Part shown: piece after piece, positions 27,127-36,426 of the stretch | Layout: each line of letters starts with the position of its first letter | How positions within the stretch are numbered: position 1 is the stretch's first letter | DNA from: Curtobacterium sp. HSID17257 | GTDB taxonomy: Bacteria; Actinomycetota; Actinomycetes; Actinomycetales; Microbacteriaceae | Assembly (NCBI RefSeq): GCF_003989515.1 | Contig: NZ_RBLU01000003.1 | Location: forward strand, 1 to 64,000 | Length of the DNA: 64,000 bases | Direction: 5' to 3' | Notes under the pieces: generated by a model | Databases searched by the model: none | Told to the model about the DNA's origin: nothing | The model's input: the letters and a program-made list of their open reading frames with translations, nothing else | Position numbers and translations under genes: made by a program

Positions 27127-28074
27127 ATGCGTGCAGGCCGGGGGGCCCGAGGCCTCGGCGACACCACGAGACGCAACACCCTGATCGGCGCCGCCGTCGC
27201 GGTGGTGCTGCTCGTCGTGGTCGACGTCGTGCTCGTCGCGATGGCGCTCGGCCACACCACGCCCGGAGCCGTCGGCACACCCCGTCCCGCCCCCACGTTC
27301 GGGGTGTCGCCCGAGGGGACGCCGTCGGCGTCCCCCACCCCGTCGCCGAGCGCGACCGCACAGGGCGAGGCGGCGGGGGAGAGCCGCCGCCTGCTGTCCG
27401 CAGTGGACGGACGGGAGGCATGGCGCGCCTCCAGTGCGACCTGTCCCGTCGCGCAGGTGGTGCTGGAGCACACCGTCGACGGGGGAGCGACGTGGACGCC
27501 CGTCACGCTCGGTGAGGACGTGCGCGCCCTGTGGGGCATGCGTGCGACGACCGACGGGCTGTCGCTGCTCGAGGCCGTCGGTGACGACTGCGCGCCGACG
27601 GAGCGGACGACCACGGACGACGGTGCGACCTGGAAGGCGGCCGCTGCCGGCGCGGCAGGCGCCGGCATCACGCCGGACGGCGTGCGACTCGGCAGCACCA
27701 CGGTGGCGAACCCGTGCCCGCAGCCGCTCGACGCGTTCCAGGGCACCACCACCACGGTCGTCGTCTGCGACGGCCAGGTGGAGTGGCGGACCGGGACCGC
27801 GGCGTGGGTGGACGTGCCGCTCGGCGGCGTCCGCGGTGTCGCGGTCGACGGGAGCTCGTACACGCTCGCGCGCATCGGGAACCCGGAGTGCGACGGCGTG
27901 CAGTTCGAGACGATGACGGCGGTCGGCGTGACGCCGGCGACGCCGACCACCCCGGTCGGGTGCAGTGACGCGCGGACCGAGGGGCCGATCGCGATCGACC
28001 GCGCCGGTCAGGCCGTCTGGATCTGGGCGGGTGACGAGGTGCTCGTGTCCACGGACGGCGGCACGACGTGGTGA
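27127..28074 (+). CDS. Membrane-anchored Asp-box surface protein in the EPS operon
   Basis: A 315-residue protein with a basic N-terminus, one membrane helix (about 20-42), a Pro/Ser/Thr-rich linker and an extracytoplasmic domain. That domain has three Asp-box (BNR) signatures: TVDGGATW, TTDDGATW and STDGGTTW, the last being the C-terminus itself. Asp-boxes mark beta-propellers in sialidases and in glycan-binding or assembly proteins. Two Cys pairs are possible. It lies 15 nt after the BY-kinase and 13 nt before the sugar transferase gene, so it is part of the EPS operon, but I know no defined role. A glycan-binding or assembly role is inference. Confidence 0.65.
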   Translation: MRAGRGARGLGDTTRRNTLIGAAVAVVLLVVVDVVLVAMALGHTTPGAVGTPRPAPTFGVSPEGTPSASPTPSPSATAQGEAAGESRRLLSAVDGREAWRASSATCPVAQVVLEHTVDGGATWTPVTLGEDVRALWGMRATTDGLSLLEAVGDDCAPTERTTTDDGATWKAAAAGAAGAGITPDGVRLGSTTVANPCPQPLDAFQGTTTTVVVCDGQVEWRTGTAAWVDVPLGGVRGVAVDGSSYTLARIGNPECDGVQFETMTAVGVTPATPTTPVGCSDARTEGPIAIDRAGQAVWIWAGDEVLVSTDGGTTW

Positions 28075-28087
28075 GCCGGAGGTCCTG

Positions 28088-29554
28088 GTGACCGTGCAGG
28101 GCGAGCGCGCCGCGACCACTCCGGCGAGCACGCTGGAGTGGAGCCGTCGGTACTCGCGCCGCGTGCTGGTCACCGACCTGCTCGCCCTGATCTGGGTCGT
28201 CTTCGGCGTGCAGATCGCCTGGCTCGGCTTCAGCTCGAACCTCACGACCAACACCGCCGACCTGCGCTTGAGCTACTTCGCGATCTCGATCGTCGTCATC
28301 GCCGTGTGGATGACCGGCCTGGCCGTCTACGACACCCGAGGGCCGCGCGTCATCGGTGTGGGCAGCACGGAGTACCGCCTGGTCGCCGACGCCAGCGTGC
28401 GCGTCTTCGGTTTCATCGCCATCGCGGCGTACCTGCTCCGCGTCGACCTGGCCCGTGGGTACGTCCTCATCGCGTTCCCCGTCGGCATCCTCGTCCTGCT
28501 GCTGTCCCGCTGGATGTGGCGCCAGTGGCTCGTGGCCGAGCGGAAGCACGGCGGGTACTCCGCCAGGGTGCTGCTCGTCGGCTCGACCGCGAGCGTCCTG
28601 CACATCGGCCGCGAGCTCGCACGCTCACCGGAGGCCGGCTACCGCGTGGTCGGCGCTGCCGTGGCCAGCGGCACGAGGGGCGTGCTGCCCGGCTCCACCA
28701 TCGAGAGCCACGGTGGCATCGACGACGTCGCCGAGGCCCTCGCGGCCACCGGCGCCGACACGGTCGTCATCACCAGCTCCGACGACCTGCCGCCGGAGCG
28801 CGTGCGGCAGCTCAGCTGGTCGCTCGAGCCCGGCCGGCAGCACCTGGTGGTCGCACCGAGCCTGACGGACATCGGTGGTCCCCGCATCCACACCCGCCCG
28901 GTGCAGGGTCTGCCCCTCATCCACGTCGAGACACCGACCTACTCCGGCCGGAAGCTCTACACGAAGCGTGCCTTCGACCTGGTCGGCTCGGCGCTGCTCA
29001 TCATCGTGCTCTCCCCGGTCCTGATCCTGCTCGCGATCCTGGTGAAGGCCGGCTCTCCAGGGCCCGTCTTCTTCCGCCAGGAACGTGTCGGGCTCAACGG
29101 TGGGACCTTCCACATGATCAAGTTCCGCTCCATGGTGGTCGACGCCGAGGCCCGCCTGCAGGAACTCAGCGCGCTCGACCGAGCAGAGGGCAACACCGTC
29201 CTCTTCAAGATGAAGAACGACCCGCGCGTCACCCGTGTCGGTGCGTTCATGCGGCGGTACAGCCTGGACGAAGTGCCGCAGCTGTTCAACGTCCTGCTCG
29301 GCAACATGTCGCTCGTCGGGCCCCGCCCGCCGCTCGCCAGCGAGGTCGAGCGGTACGACTCCCACGTCCATCGGCGCTTCCTCGTGAAGCCAGGCATGAC
29401 CGGCCTGTGGCAGGTCAGTGGGCGGTCGGACCTGTCGTGGGAGGACTCGGTGCGGCTCGATCTGTACTACGTCGAAAACTGGTCCTTGGTGAGCGACCTG
29501 ATCATCCTCTGGCGAACCTTCAACGCTATCCGCAGCAGTCGAGGAGCGTACTGA
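28088..29554 (+). CDS. Polyprenyl-phosphate sugar-1-phosphate transferase, EPS initiation
   Basis: A 488-residue initiating glycosyltransferase of the WbaP/CpsE type. The N-terminal half has four or five membrane helices and a Rossmann-like middle domain (RVLLVGSTASVLHIGREL). The C-terminal catalytic domain carries KRAFDLVGSALLI, FFRQERVGLNGGTFHMIKFRSM, LDEVPQLFNVLLGNMSLVGP RPP, and FLVKPGMTGLWQVSGRSD. It would transfer a sugar-1-phosphate from UDP-sugar to undecaprenyl phosphate. I start at GTG 28088 with GGAGGT 4 nt upstream. Its stop overlaps the next start by one base, and GC content falls sharply exactly there. Confidence 0.94.
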   Translation: MTVQGERAATTPASTLEWSRRYSRRVLVTDLLALIWVVFGVQIAWLGFSSNLTTNTADLRLSYFAISIVVIAVWMTGLAVYDTRGPRVIGVGSTEYRLVADASVRVFGFIAIAAYLLRVDLARGYVLIAFPVGILVLLLSRWMWRQWLVAERKHGGYSARVLLVGSTASVLHIGRELARSPEAGYRVVGAAVASGTRGVLPGSTIESHGGIDDVAEALAATGADTVVITSSDDLPPERVRQLSWSLEPGRQHLVVAPSLTDIGGPRIHTRPVQGLPLIHVETPTYSGRKLYTKRAFDLVGSALLIIVLSPVLILLAILVKAGSPGPVFFRQERVGLNGGTFHMIKFRSMVVDAEARLQELSALDRAEGNTVLFKMKNDPRVTRVGAFMRRYSLDEVPQLFNVLLGNMSLVGPRPPLASEVERYDSHVHRRFLVKPGMTGLWQVSGRSDLSWEDSVRLDLYYVENWSLVSDLIILWRTFNAIRSSRGAY

Positions 29555-30702
29555 TGCAACCGGACGTGATCGTTGTCCATGACTATGTGACGCAACGTGG
29601 TGGGGCGGAGCGCGTTGCTTTGGCGCTCTCAGCTGCGTACCCAGATCACCCTATGCTCACGGCGCTCTATGAGCCCAAGTCGACGTTCCCGGACTTCGCT
29701 CGAGTCCGAATATCGGCCTCATTCCTCAACAGCATCCCAGCGTTCAGGAAGAATCCGCAGATTGCACTGCCATTTCTTCCGCTCGCGTGGCTCTTGCGGC
29801 GCCGGGTTGACGCTGAGGCTGTCGTTGCTAGCTCCTCAGGGTGGGCTCATGCTGTTCGAGTTCGTCCCGGTACAAAGAAGATAGTCTACTGCCACAACCC
29901 GCCGCGCTGGCTCTACCAGACGGACGAGTATCTCCTAGACAGATCTGGTCTTGTTCGCCTCGCTTTGGGGATGCTGCGCCCGCTGCTTCTCGCCTGGGAC
30001 CAGCGTGCAGCCGCCTCAGTCGACGAATATGTTGCTAATTCGACGTCCGTCGCGGCTCGTATCGAGCAGGCTTACGGTCGACGTGCAACCGTCGTATTTC
30101 CACCCACGTCGATCGATGTTTCAGCGGGCAGAGAACGGCCACCTGGAGTGCCGGACGACTTCTACCTCACAGTAGGACGGCGCAGAGGATACAAAGGCAC
30201 CGATCAATTGGTTCGTGCTTTCGAGAAGATGACGGACAAGCGCTTGGTGGTAGTCGGCGGCACCAAACGTCAGGCTGGGTCGAATGTGACCGTCTTGAAC
30301 AACATTGAGGACTCGCAGCTTCGCTGGCTGTATGCGAACGCCACTGCCTTGCTGAGCGTCTCTAGAGAGGACTTTGGTCTGACTCCAATCGAGGCAAACG
30401 CCTTCGGCACGCCTGTGCTGGCCCTGAGGGCCGGAGGCTTTCTCGATTCCCTCTCTGAAGGAGTCTCCGGACAATTCTTCGAAGATGATTCCATCGAAGG
30501 AATACTTCGCTCGATCGATGCCTTCCCTCGACACTGGGATCGTCAGGCTGTCAGACAACATGCTGAGCAGTTTTCACGAGGAAACTTCCTGAGCCGCATA
30601 GAAGCAGTCGTAAGCCGGGCGCTCCGTGATCGCCCCGCCGTATCAAAGAGTGCTGGGGCTGTCATGCCGGAGACGAGGAGTGGAGAGGAGCGCGAAGGAT
30701 GA
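29554..30702 (+). CDS. Glycosyltransferase family 4 protein, first gene of the low-GC block
   Basis: A 382-residue GT4 enzyme. N-terminal landmarks are VVHDYVTQRGGAERVALAL and YCHNPPRWLY; C-terminal landmarks are LTVGRRRGYKGTDQLVRAFEK and SREDFGLTPIEANAFGTPV, the E-x7-E region. It is close in form to WbaZ-like mannosyltransferases. Codon use differs from the gene before it: many codons end in A or T, starting from its first codons. The ATG overlaps the sugar transferase stop by one base, so expression stays coupled to the EPS operon. Its product should add the second sugar of the repeat unit. Confidence 0.9.
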   Translation: MQPDVIVVHDYVTQRGGAERVALALSAAYPDHPMLTALYEPKSTFPDFARVRISASFLNSIPAFRKNPQIALPFLPLAWLLRRRVDAEAVVASSSGWAHAVRVRPGTKKIVYCHNPPRWLYQTDEYLLDRSGLVRLALGMLRPLLLAWDQRAAASVDEYVANSTSVAARIEQAYGRRATVVFPPTSIDVSAGRERPPGVPDDFYLTVGRRRGYKGTDQLVRAFEKMTDKRLVVVGGTKRQAGSNVTVLNNIEDSQLRWLYANATALLSVSREDFGLTPIEANAFGTPVLALRAGGFLDSLSEGVSGQFFEDDSIEGILRSIDAFPRHWDRQAVRQHAEQFSRGNFLSRIEAVVSRALRDRPAVSKSAGAVMPETRSGEEREG

Positions 30703-31625
30703 ACAATTCGGGAGTCGGAGTCGTCATCGCGAGCGTCGGGCGGCCACAGGATCTCGACGAGTGCCTGCGGTCGGTGAAGTGCCAACAGCCCGCAGCCGAA
30801 GAAATTGTAGTTGTGGCCCAAACCGCGGACAGGGAGACGATCGAAGTCGCGACAGAGTGCGGAGCTCGGGTGGTTCTCGTCGAGCAGCCGGGCTTGGCAT
30901 TAGCAATCGAAACCGGGATCAGAGGGTCGACTGCAGACGTTCTGGCTTTCATCGATGACGACGCGCGGGCGCTGCCCGGTTGGCTCAGAGGGATCAGCGA
31001 TACGTTCGCGGCGGATCCGTCGGTTGGTCTACTTGGTGGCCGCGACAACGTAGATGGAGATCGCTCGAGTGGTGACGTCGGACTCCCAGTCGGGCGCATT
31101 CGTCGGGGCAAAATCATCGGGAATCATCATCGTGGTCTAGGCGAGTTCAGGTACGTGCAACACGTCAAGGGTGCAAACATGAGCATGCGACGCGCTCAGG
31201 CACAGGCCGTACCGTTATCGTTTCTCGTGACTGGAGGCGGGGCTCAGGTAAGGAACGAATTCGTTCTCAGTCTGGCCATCAGCGCACAGGGGTATCGAGT
31301 CGCTTATGACCCGCGCCTGCAGGTGGATCACTTCCCTGCAAGGCGGGCAGAAAGTGATCTTCGTGTAACCGTTGATCCTCAAAGAACATTCGTTCGTCGA
31401 GCGAATGAAGCTGCTGCGTTCATCTACGCAGGGCAGACGACTGGATGGGCCGCCTTCGCTCTCAGGGCAATATTGATTGGTGACCGCGCAGCACCCGGCC
31501 TTTTGCTTTCTCTCCAAGCACGCCGAGGTTTCGTGCAGCTGTGGTACAACGTGCGGGGTGTGGTCGAGGGAATCCGGAAAGGTACCGCAGCGCGCACGAA
31601 GTACTCAAAGATTGTTCGAGGATGA
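30699..31625 (+). CDS. Glycosyltransferase family 2 protein
   Basis: A 308-residue GT-A fold enzyme of family GT2. It starts VGVVIASVGRPQDLDECLRS; the metal and nucleotide motif is FIDDDAR with Asp86-88; GANMSMRR and a later His in VDHFPARR fit the acceptor side. No membrane helix is clear, so it is a soluble or membrane-associated inverting transferase. It overlaps both neighbours by 4 nt and has the same lower-GC codon use. Donor unknown. Confidence 0.88.
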   Translation: MNNSGVGVVIASVGRPQDLDECLRSVKCQQPAAEEIVVVAQTADRETIEVATECGARVVLVEQPGLALAIETGIRGSTADVLAFIDDDARALPGWLRGISDTFAADPSVGLLGGRDNVDGDRSSGDVGLPVGRIRRGKIIGNHHRGLGEFRYVQHVKGANMSMRRAQAQAVPLSFLVTGGGAQVRNEFVLSLAISAQGYRVAYDPRLQVDHFPARRAESDLRVTVDPQRTFVRRANEAAAFIYAGQTTGWAAFALRAILIGDRAAPGLLLSLQARRGFVQLWYNVRGVVEGIRKGTAARTKYSKIVRG

Positions 31626-33046
31626 GCGGCCCGCGAAGCATCCGCCAGTTGATGAACTCTGGAGCCGATGGTTGGGGTCTGATCGTCGTGGCGATAGGCG
31701 CTACGGTCGGACTTGTTTTCGTTTCCCTCACGACGGGGCTCAGGTCGGCCCTGTTTTTGCTACTACTTGTCGCACTTGTGGCGTTCTTCAACCGTCGCTT
31801 CGTGCTCAAAGCGGTGGTCGTACTCATTCCTTTCATGCCTCTCGTGCGAAGACTCGTCGCCGATGGTGGCAGCGGTGATGTTGACCCTCTCTCGATTGCG
31901 ATGCTGGCGGCGTCGACTCTAGTGCTGGTCGCTTCAATGCGCGACGGGCTGCGATCCCGAGACGGACTCCGGGGGCTCAACCTACTTGTCCTGTTAGTCG
32001 TCCTCTCGGTCGCGCTTAGCTTCGGCGCGAGTGGAGGAGTAACGGCAGATGCCATCTTCAGCGCGGCGTCCGTTTGTGTCTGCCTCCTGCTCGTGGCAAC
32101 GATTGCGGCTGGAGTGGTGCCGGACGTTTGGGCCGCGGCGGAAAAAGCTTTGCCGGTGCTCGGGGTGCTCAGCGGTGCTTATGGCCTGTTCCAGTTCTAC
32201 TATCTGCCGAGCTGGGACAAGAGTTGGATGCTGGCGTCGGGGCTAAGAAGTATTGGGCAAGCGATTCCGATGCAGGTGCGCATTTTCGGCCCCTCCGAGG
32301 CGCCAGGTCCCTACGCCTTCCTTCTAGGTCTTTGTGCCACGATCGCAGTCGCCAAGGCACTGTCCGTCGGGGGCCCCCGACGCTTCGTTTTCGCCGGCGT
32401 AGCCATTTTCCTTCTTTTCCCAATGCTGGTGTCCGGTGTTCGGACTGCGATTCTGGCCGTTGCGATAGCTATCGGAGCGCTGTTGATCTTTCGGGCCCGA
32501 GGTTTCGCACGCGTTGTGCCGTTGTTGTTCCTCGGGGTCATGTTCTTTGCATTGAGCTACGTGCAGGGGCGGCTCTCAGCGACTAGCACGCTCTTCGCAG
32601 GCAGTCGATATACCGGTTTCGACGCGTCTACCGACACTTCGTTCCGCGAAAGACTTGCCCTTCTAGAGATGCTACGCAACCCGGGCGCCTACCTCGTCGG
32701 TCGTCCAGCTGGGGGCAGATATGACAACATCGTCGTTGATGTTCTCGTCAACTTCGGTCTGGTCGCGGCGATTGGGCTCGTCCTTGCCTTAACTCTTTCG
32801 GCCGTCGCTGCAATCGCTAATCTTCGTAAGGGCGTGGGTGAAACTGGGGCTGTTGCCACAGTGTTCGCCCTGGTAACGGCTGCGAGTGGAAACATATTTT
32901 TGTCTGGCTACGGGATACTAATAGCGCTAGCATTCGGTTCTACGCTGCTTCAGTGGTCAGCGCGACGCAGATCGTTGCAGGTTCCCGTGGAAAGTGAGCA
33001 GAGGCGAGGGAGTGAGCGCCACGCTCTGGAGGCGACTGATGGTTGA
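31622..33046 (+). CDS. Wzy/O-antigen-ligase-like polysaccharide polymerase
   Basis: A 474-residue polytopic membrane protein with about twelve hydrophobic segments and a large external loop near residues 330-400 (SSTLFAGSRYTGFDAST-like region with several Arg and Asp). Such a loop after a run of helices is typical of O-antigen ligase/polymerase (Wzy_C) proteins. It would join the lipid-linked repeat units outside the membrane. The start is ATG 31622, overlapping the GT2 stop. It overlaps the next gene by 8 nt. These polymerases diverge quickly, so the call rests on topology and context. Confidence 0.8.
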   Translation: MSGPRSIRQLMNSGADGWGLIVVAIGATVGLVFVSLTTGLRSALFLLLLVALVAFFNRRFVLKAVVVLIPFMPLVRRLVADGGSGDVDPLSIAMLAASTLVLVASMRDGLRSRDGLRGLNLLVLLVVLSVALSFGASGGVTADAIFSAASVCVCLLLVATIAAGVVPDVWAAAEKALPVLGVLSGAYGLFQFYYLPSWDKSWMLASGLRSIGQAIPMQVRIFGPSEAPGPYAFLLGLCATIAVAKALSVGGPRRFVFAGVAIFLLFPMLVSGVRTAILAVAIAIGALLIFRARGFARVVPLLFLGVMFFALSYVQGRLSATSTLFAGSRYTGFDASTDTSFRERLALLEMLRNPGAYLVGRPAGGRYDNIVVDVLVNFGLVAAIGLVLALTLSAVAAIANLRKGVGETGAVATVFALVTAASGNIFLSGYGILIALAFGSTLLQWSARRRSLQVPVESEQRRGSERHALEATDG

Positions 33047-35342
33047 TACAGCAGCGGCACGTCGACCTTTGGTCCTGCACGTGAACCATTCAGTGGAGTT
33101 CGGCGGTGCCGAACTCGCCCTCGCGCGTCTACTTCAAGCGAACGAAGAGTGGCGGGCGGTTCTATTGCTGCCACGTCAACGCCGTGCATCTAAGCGAATT
33201 GCGGAGCCCTTCGATAGTCTTGAGGGTGGTAATACGACCGTTCTGCGTTACGGTCCGCCTCCTAAGTCCGGTGCAAGCTCGAATGGGGGCTCTCTGCGGG
33301 TTATCGGATTCGGAATCAGCTTGTTGAGGCTGTCCCTGAGTGTCACGAGATCAGTCTGGTCGATGAAGCCTCAAGTAGTGTGGGCAAACAGTTCTCGTGC
33401 AGCGGTGTATGCAGCCCTCGCCCCTCGGCCAAGGAGAACGTCATTCATACTGCATTTACGCGATCGAGTTGAGAAGGATGCGCTCGGGCGCCTCGGCTAT
33501 CTTGCGATGACGCGTGTGGCGCTCAGGCGGGCCGATGGAGTCGTAGCCAATTCGGACAGCACTCTGGCCTCGGCTAGAAGGTTTCTGAAGCCGAGTACGC
33601 GAGCAATCGTCCTGCAGAGTCCTGCGGGGCTCGTTCGCGTCACGCCTGAGCAACTCGCAGCTCGTCAGCAGACCAGGGACCCGACCGTTGTGAGAATCGG
33701 TATGGTTGCGCGACTTGATCCGTGGAAGGGCCAACATCTAGTTCTTCGCGCGCTGGCGCTGGCCTCCGACAGAGGGCTAGTCCCCTCAGTGGTTCTCCAC
33801 GTGGCCGGCGCGGCCGAGTTCGGACACGAGAGCTATCGGCAGGAGTTAGCCGATCTGGTCACAGAATTGGACCTCGACGACAAGGTGGTGTTCGAGGGAC
33901 GCGTTGACGATGTCAACTCTTTCATCGACCGGATGGACATTTGCGTACAGTACTCAACGCGGCCCGAGCCTCTCGGTCAGAACGTTCTCCAGTATCTGGC
34001 TCGTGGATCCGCCGTCATCGCAGCGAATGAGGGTGGGCCCGCCGAGTGGATCAAGGACGGAGAGAATGGCCGTTTAGTGCGGCCTACGTCCCTGGCCGAT
34101 TTGGCAGATGCGATCGCTGATCTTGTCGAGGATGACAAAGAGCGCCTACGCCTCGGCCTGAACGCTTCCCGGACAGCTGGACTTCGCACCGACTCCGAGA
34201 TTGTCGCAGAAGCCGCGGAGTATTTGACTAGCGAGACACGGAAGCAAACGAGAGTAGGGGGCGCTTTGAAAGTACGAATGACAGGATCGGAATGGTTCGC
34301 GTCCCGTCCGGGTGGCCTAAACCGCTACTTCATTGAGCTCTACTCGGCGATGCGCGAACTCGAGGGTGTAGAAGTCGACGCGGTTGCTTTCGGCGAGGCT
34401 CCGCTCGGAGGGCGTTCGTGGGGGCCGACGCGACTTCCTCTGCTGCGTCGGCTTTTCAAGTCGTTCGCGCGGACGGATGATATCGATGTCGTAGATCGCC
34501 ACTTCTGCCTTTACGGCGTGTATCCAAAGCCGCCCCGGAGGACCCGCAGACCGCTTTCGGTAGTTCACTTCCATGGGCCGTGGGCAGCTGAAAGCGCCGC
34601 TGCCGGTGGTTCCTCCTTCGCGAATTGGGTCAAGCGAGCTATCGAGAGGCGCCGGTACCGCTCTGCCGACCTCGTCGTGGTGTTATCGCGAGCATTTGAA
34701 GAGGTGGTGATTCACAACTACGGCGTCCGTCCGGAGCGAGTCCGCGTCATTTCGCCGGGAGTGCGTATTCCCTCAGAAAGGGCGCGGACCGTCGATGCGT
34801 CGCGGGAGTTCGTGGGCCCGATTGTCTTGTGTGTCCGTCGGCTGGAGCGTCGGATGGGCATCGACACGCTGATCCAGGCTTGGGGGAGGGTGCTCGCGGC
34901 GCACCCTTCCGCTCGGCTACGAATCGTTGGCGATGGGTCCGAGCGTTGTGCCTTGGAGAAGCTGGCTGGCCCTCTTGGCAAGTCAGTGACGTTCCTCGGG
35001 CGGGTGTCCGATGAGCTCCTCGAAGCCGAGTATGCGCAGTGCGCGTTGACTGTCGTCCCGAGCCGCTCCCTAGAAGGCTTTGGTCTTATAGCCCTAGAGT
35101 CCTTGGCTCATGGGAAGGCTCCAATCGTGACGGATTGTGGCGGCCTTCCTGATTCGGTGAGGGATCTGGACCCGTCTCTCATAGTCGCGAGGGAGTCAGA
35201 AGAAGGATTGTCTGCACGTATCATTGAGGGGCTCAACGGTGTTCTCCCGGATGAGGTGCAATGTCGGGCTCATGCTGAAAGATTCTCGTGGGCAATCTGT
35301 GCTCGAAAGCACATCGAAACATACGGTGAGTACCGTGGCTGA
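33039..35342 (+). CDS. Two GT-B glycosyltransferases fused in tandem
   Basis: A 767-residue protein made of two complete GT4-like enzymes. The first (about 1-405) has HVNHSVEFGGAELALARLL, IGMVARLDPWKGQHLVLRAL and STRPEPLGQNVLQYLARGS. The second starts at about 410 with MTGSEWFASRPGGLNRYFIE and has VHFHGPWAAESAA, VCVRRLERRMGIDTLI and PSRSLEGFGLIALESLAHG. No stop separates them. At the join a TTG (34266) has a GTAGGGGG sequence just upstream, so the second enzyme might also be made alone, or the gene may be a recent fusion. ATG 33039 has GGAGG 6 nt upstream. One protein could add two successive sugars. Confidence 0.85.
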   Translation: MVDTAAARRPLVLHVNHSVEFGGAELALARLLQANEEWRAVLLLPRQRRASKRIAEPFDSLEGGNTTVLRYGPPPKSGASSNGGSLRVIGFGISLLRLSLSVTRSVWSMKPQVVWANSSRAAVYAALAPRPRRTSFILHLRDRVEKDALGRLGYLAMTRVALRRADGVVANSDSTLASARRFLKPSTRAIVLQSPAGLVRVTPEQLAARQQTRDPTVVRIGMVARLDPWKGQHLVLRALALASDRGLVPSVVLHVAGAAEFGHESYRQELADLVTELDLDDKVVFEGRVDDVNSFIDRMDICVQYSTRPEPLGQNVLQYLARGSAVIAANEGGPAEWIKDGENGRLVRPTSLADLADAIADLVEDDKERLRLGLNASRTAGLRTDSEIVAEAAEYLTSETRKQTRVGGALKVRMTGSEWFASRPGGLNRYFIELYSAMRELEGVEVDAVAFGEAPLGGRSWGPTRLPLLRRLFKSFARTDDIDVVDRHFCLYGVYPKPPRRTRRPLSVVHFHGPWAAESAAAGGSSFANWVKRAIERRRYRSADLVVVLSRAFEEVVIHNYGVRPERVRVISPGVRIPSERARTVDASREFVGPIVLCVRRLERRMGIDTLIQAWGRVLAAHPSARLRIVGDGSERCALEKLAGPLGKSVTFLGRVSDELLEAEYAQCALTVVPSRSLEGFGLIALESLAHGKAPIVTDCGGLPDSVRDLDPSLIVARESEEGLSARIIEGLNGVLPDEVQCRAHAERFSWAICARKHIETYGEYRG

Positions 35343-36426
35343 TGCTCGACGTGACCCCGCGGCCCCCTTGCGGGTTACTTTGATCACACCAGAATGGCCC
35401 GGCGCGGAGCATTCCGGCGGCGTTGCACGCTACGCTTTCCGGTTGGCGAGCGAGCTGTCTCGTGAGGTCGCTCTCACTGTGGTCACTGTTGCGGGCAACG
35501 ACTCCGATCTGGAAACGGTCGACGTAATGCGTTGTAAGCGGGATAGTGGACGATTCGGTCGCTACTACCTGCTTCCGTTTCGCCTTCGAAAGCTCGTCCG
35601 CGCGAGTGCGCCGGACGTCGTTCACAGTTTTGGGGATGATTGGGCGATCGGGCACCGTTGGCCGCTCGTGAGGACTTTCCATGGATCCGCCCTTCGAGAG
35701 GCTCGTTCTTCACGGGGTTTGCGCAAGGTGAACCACCTGATCCTCAGTGTGCTCGAGCATGTCAGTGCCCAGCGTGCGGACATCAAGATCGCTGTTGGTG
35801 CTGATTCGCAGGAAGAGTTCCGTTGTGACACTGCCATGCCTCCCGTATCCCGCCTCCGGCGCTCGGATGCGCGGAGCCCTGATCCCACGGTGGTATTCAT
35901 CGGCTCCTTCCACGGCCGAAAGCGAGGTTCGTTGATCTCCAATGCCGTCGAGGAACTGCGGTCTGACACTGTTCTACCGATCCGTCTAGTCGTGGTCGGC
36001 CCGGAGGATGACGGCGCCAATTGGCCAGAGGACGTGGACCACCGCAGTGGCTTGTCAGACCAGGAGGTACGTGAACTCATCTCGACGAGCTGGGTCCTGG
36101 CTGCTCCCTCGGAGTACGAAGGTTTCGGCATACCAGTCTATGAGGCGCTCGCGCTTGGCACCCCAGCGATCACGACACATACTCCAGGCTCAGACTTCCT
36201 CTCGTCCCAACTCGATGGAGCGGAAGGACTGATCTTCACGGATGAGGTCGGTCTCAAGACCTCTCTCCGTCGCGTTCTGGAGCGGGGGCCCGTCGACCAT
36301 GACGCGATTCCTGCACGACAGGTTGATCCACTGCTGCGCCTTGGAAGTAGCGAACGGCTGGTCAACGAGCTGTATCCCGAGGCCAGGCGTCGCTTCCGGC
36401 GTGCGGAAGCGCGTCGAGTTCAATGA
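35335..36426 (+). CDS. Glycosyltransferase family 4 protein
   Basis: A 363-residue GT4 enzyme. It begins RVTLITPEWPGAEHSGGVARYAFRLAS with the acceptor loop, has RTFHGSALREAR, then VVFIGSFHGRKRGSLI in the C-terminal domain and APSEYEGFGIPVYEALALG for the nucleotide sugar. I choose GTG 35335, which overlaps the previous stop and has GGTGAG upstream; GTG 35326 and starts further 5' are possible but would extend into the fused gene. Codon use is that of the low-GC block. It overlaps the flippase start by 4 nt. Confidence 0.85.
   Translation: MADARRDPAAPLRVTLITPEWPGAEHSGGVARYAFRLASELSREVALTVVTVAGNDSDLETVDVMRCKRDSGRFGRYYLLPFRLRKLVRASAPDVVHSFGDDWAIGHRWPLVRTFHGSALREARSSRGLRKVNHLILSVLEHVSAQRADIKIAVGADSQEEFRCDTAMPPVSRLRRSDARSPDPTVVFIGSFHGRKRGSLISNAVEELRSDTVLPIRLVVVGPEDDGANWPEDVDHRSGLSDQEVRELISTSWVLAAPSEYEGFGIPVYEALALGTPAITTHTPGSDFLSSQLDGAEGLIFTDEVGLKTSLRRVLERGPVDHDAIPARQVDPLLRLGSSERLVNELYPEARRRFRRAEARRVQ

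Noticed and set aside
27405-27420. GGACGGGAGGCATGG as another copy of the palindromic element
   Set aside because: It lies inside a coding region, lacks the second arm and is explained by codon use.
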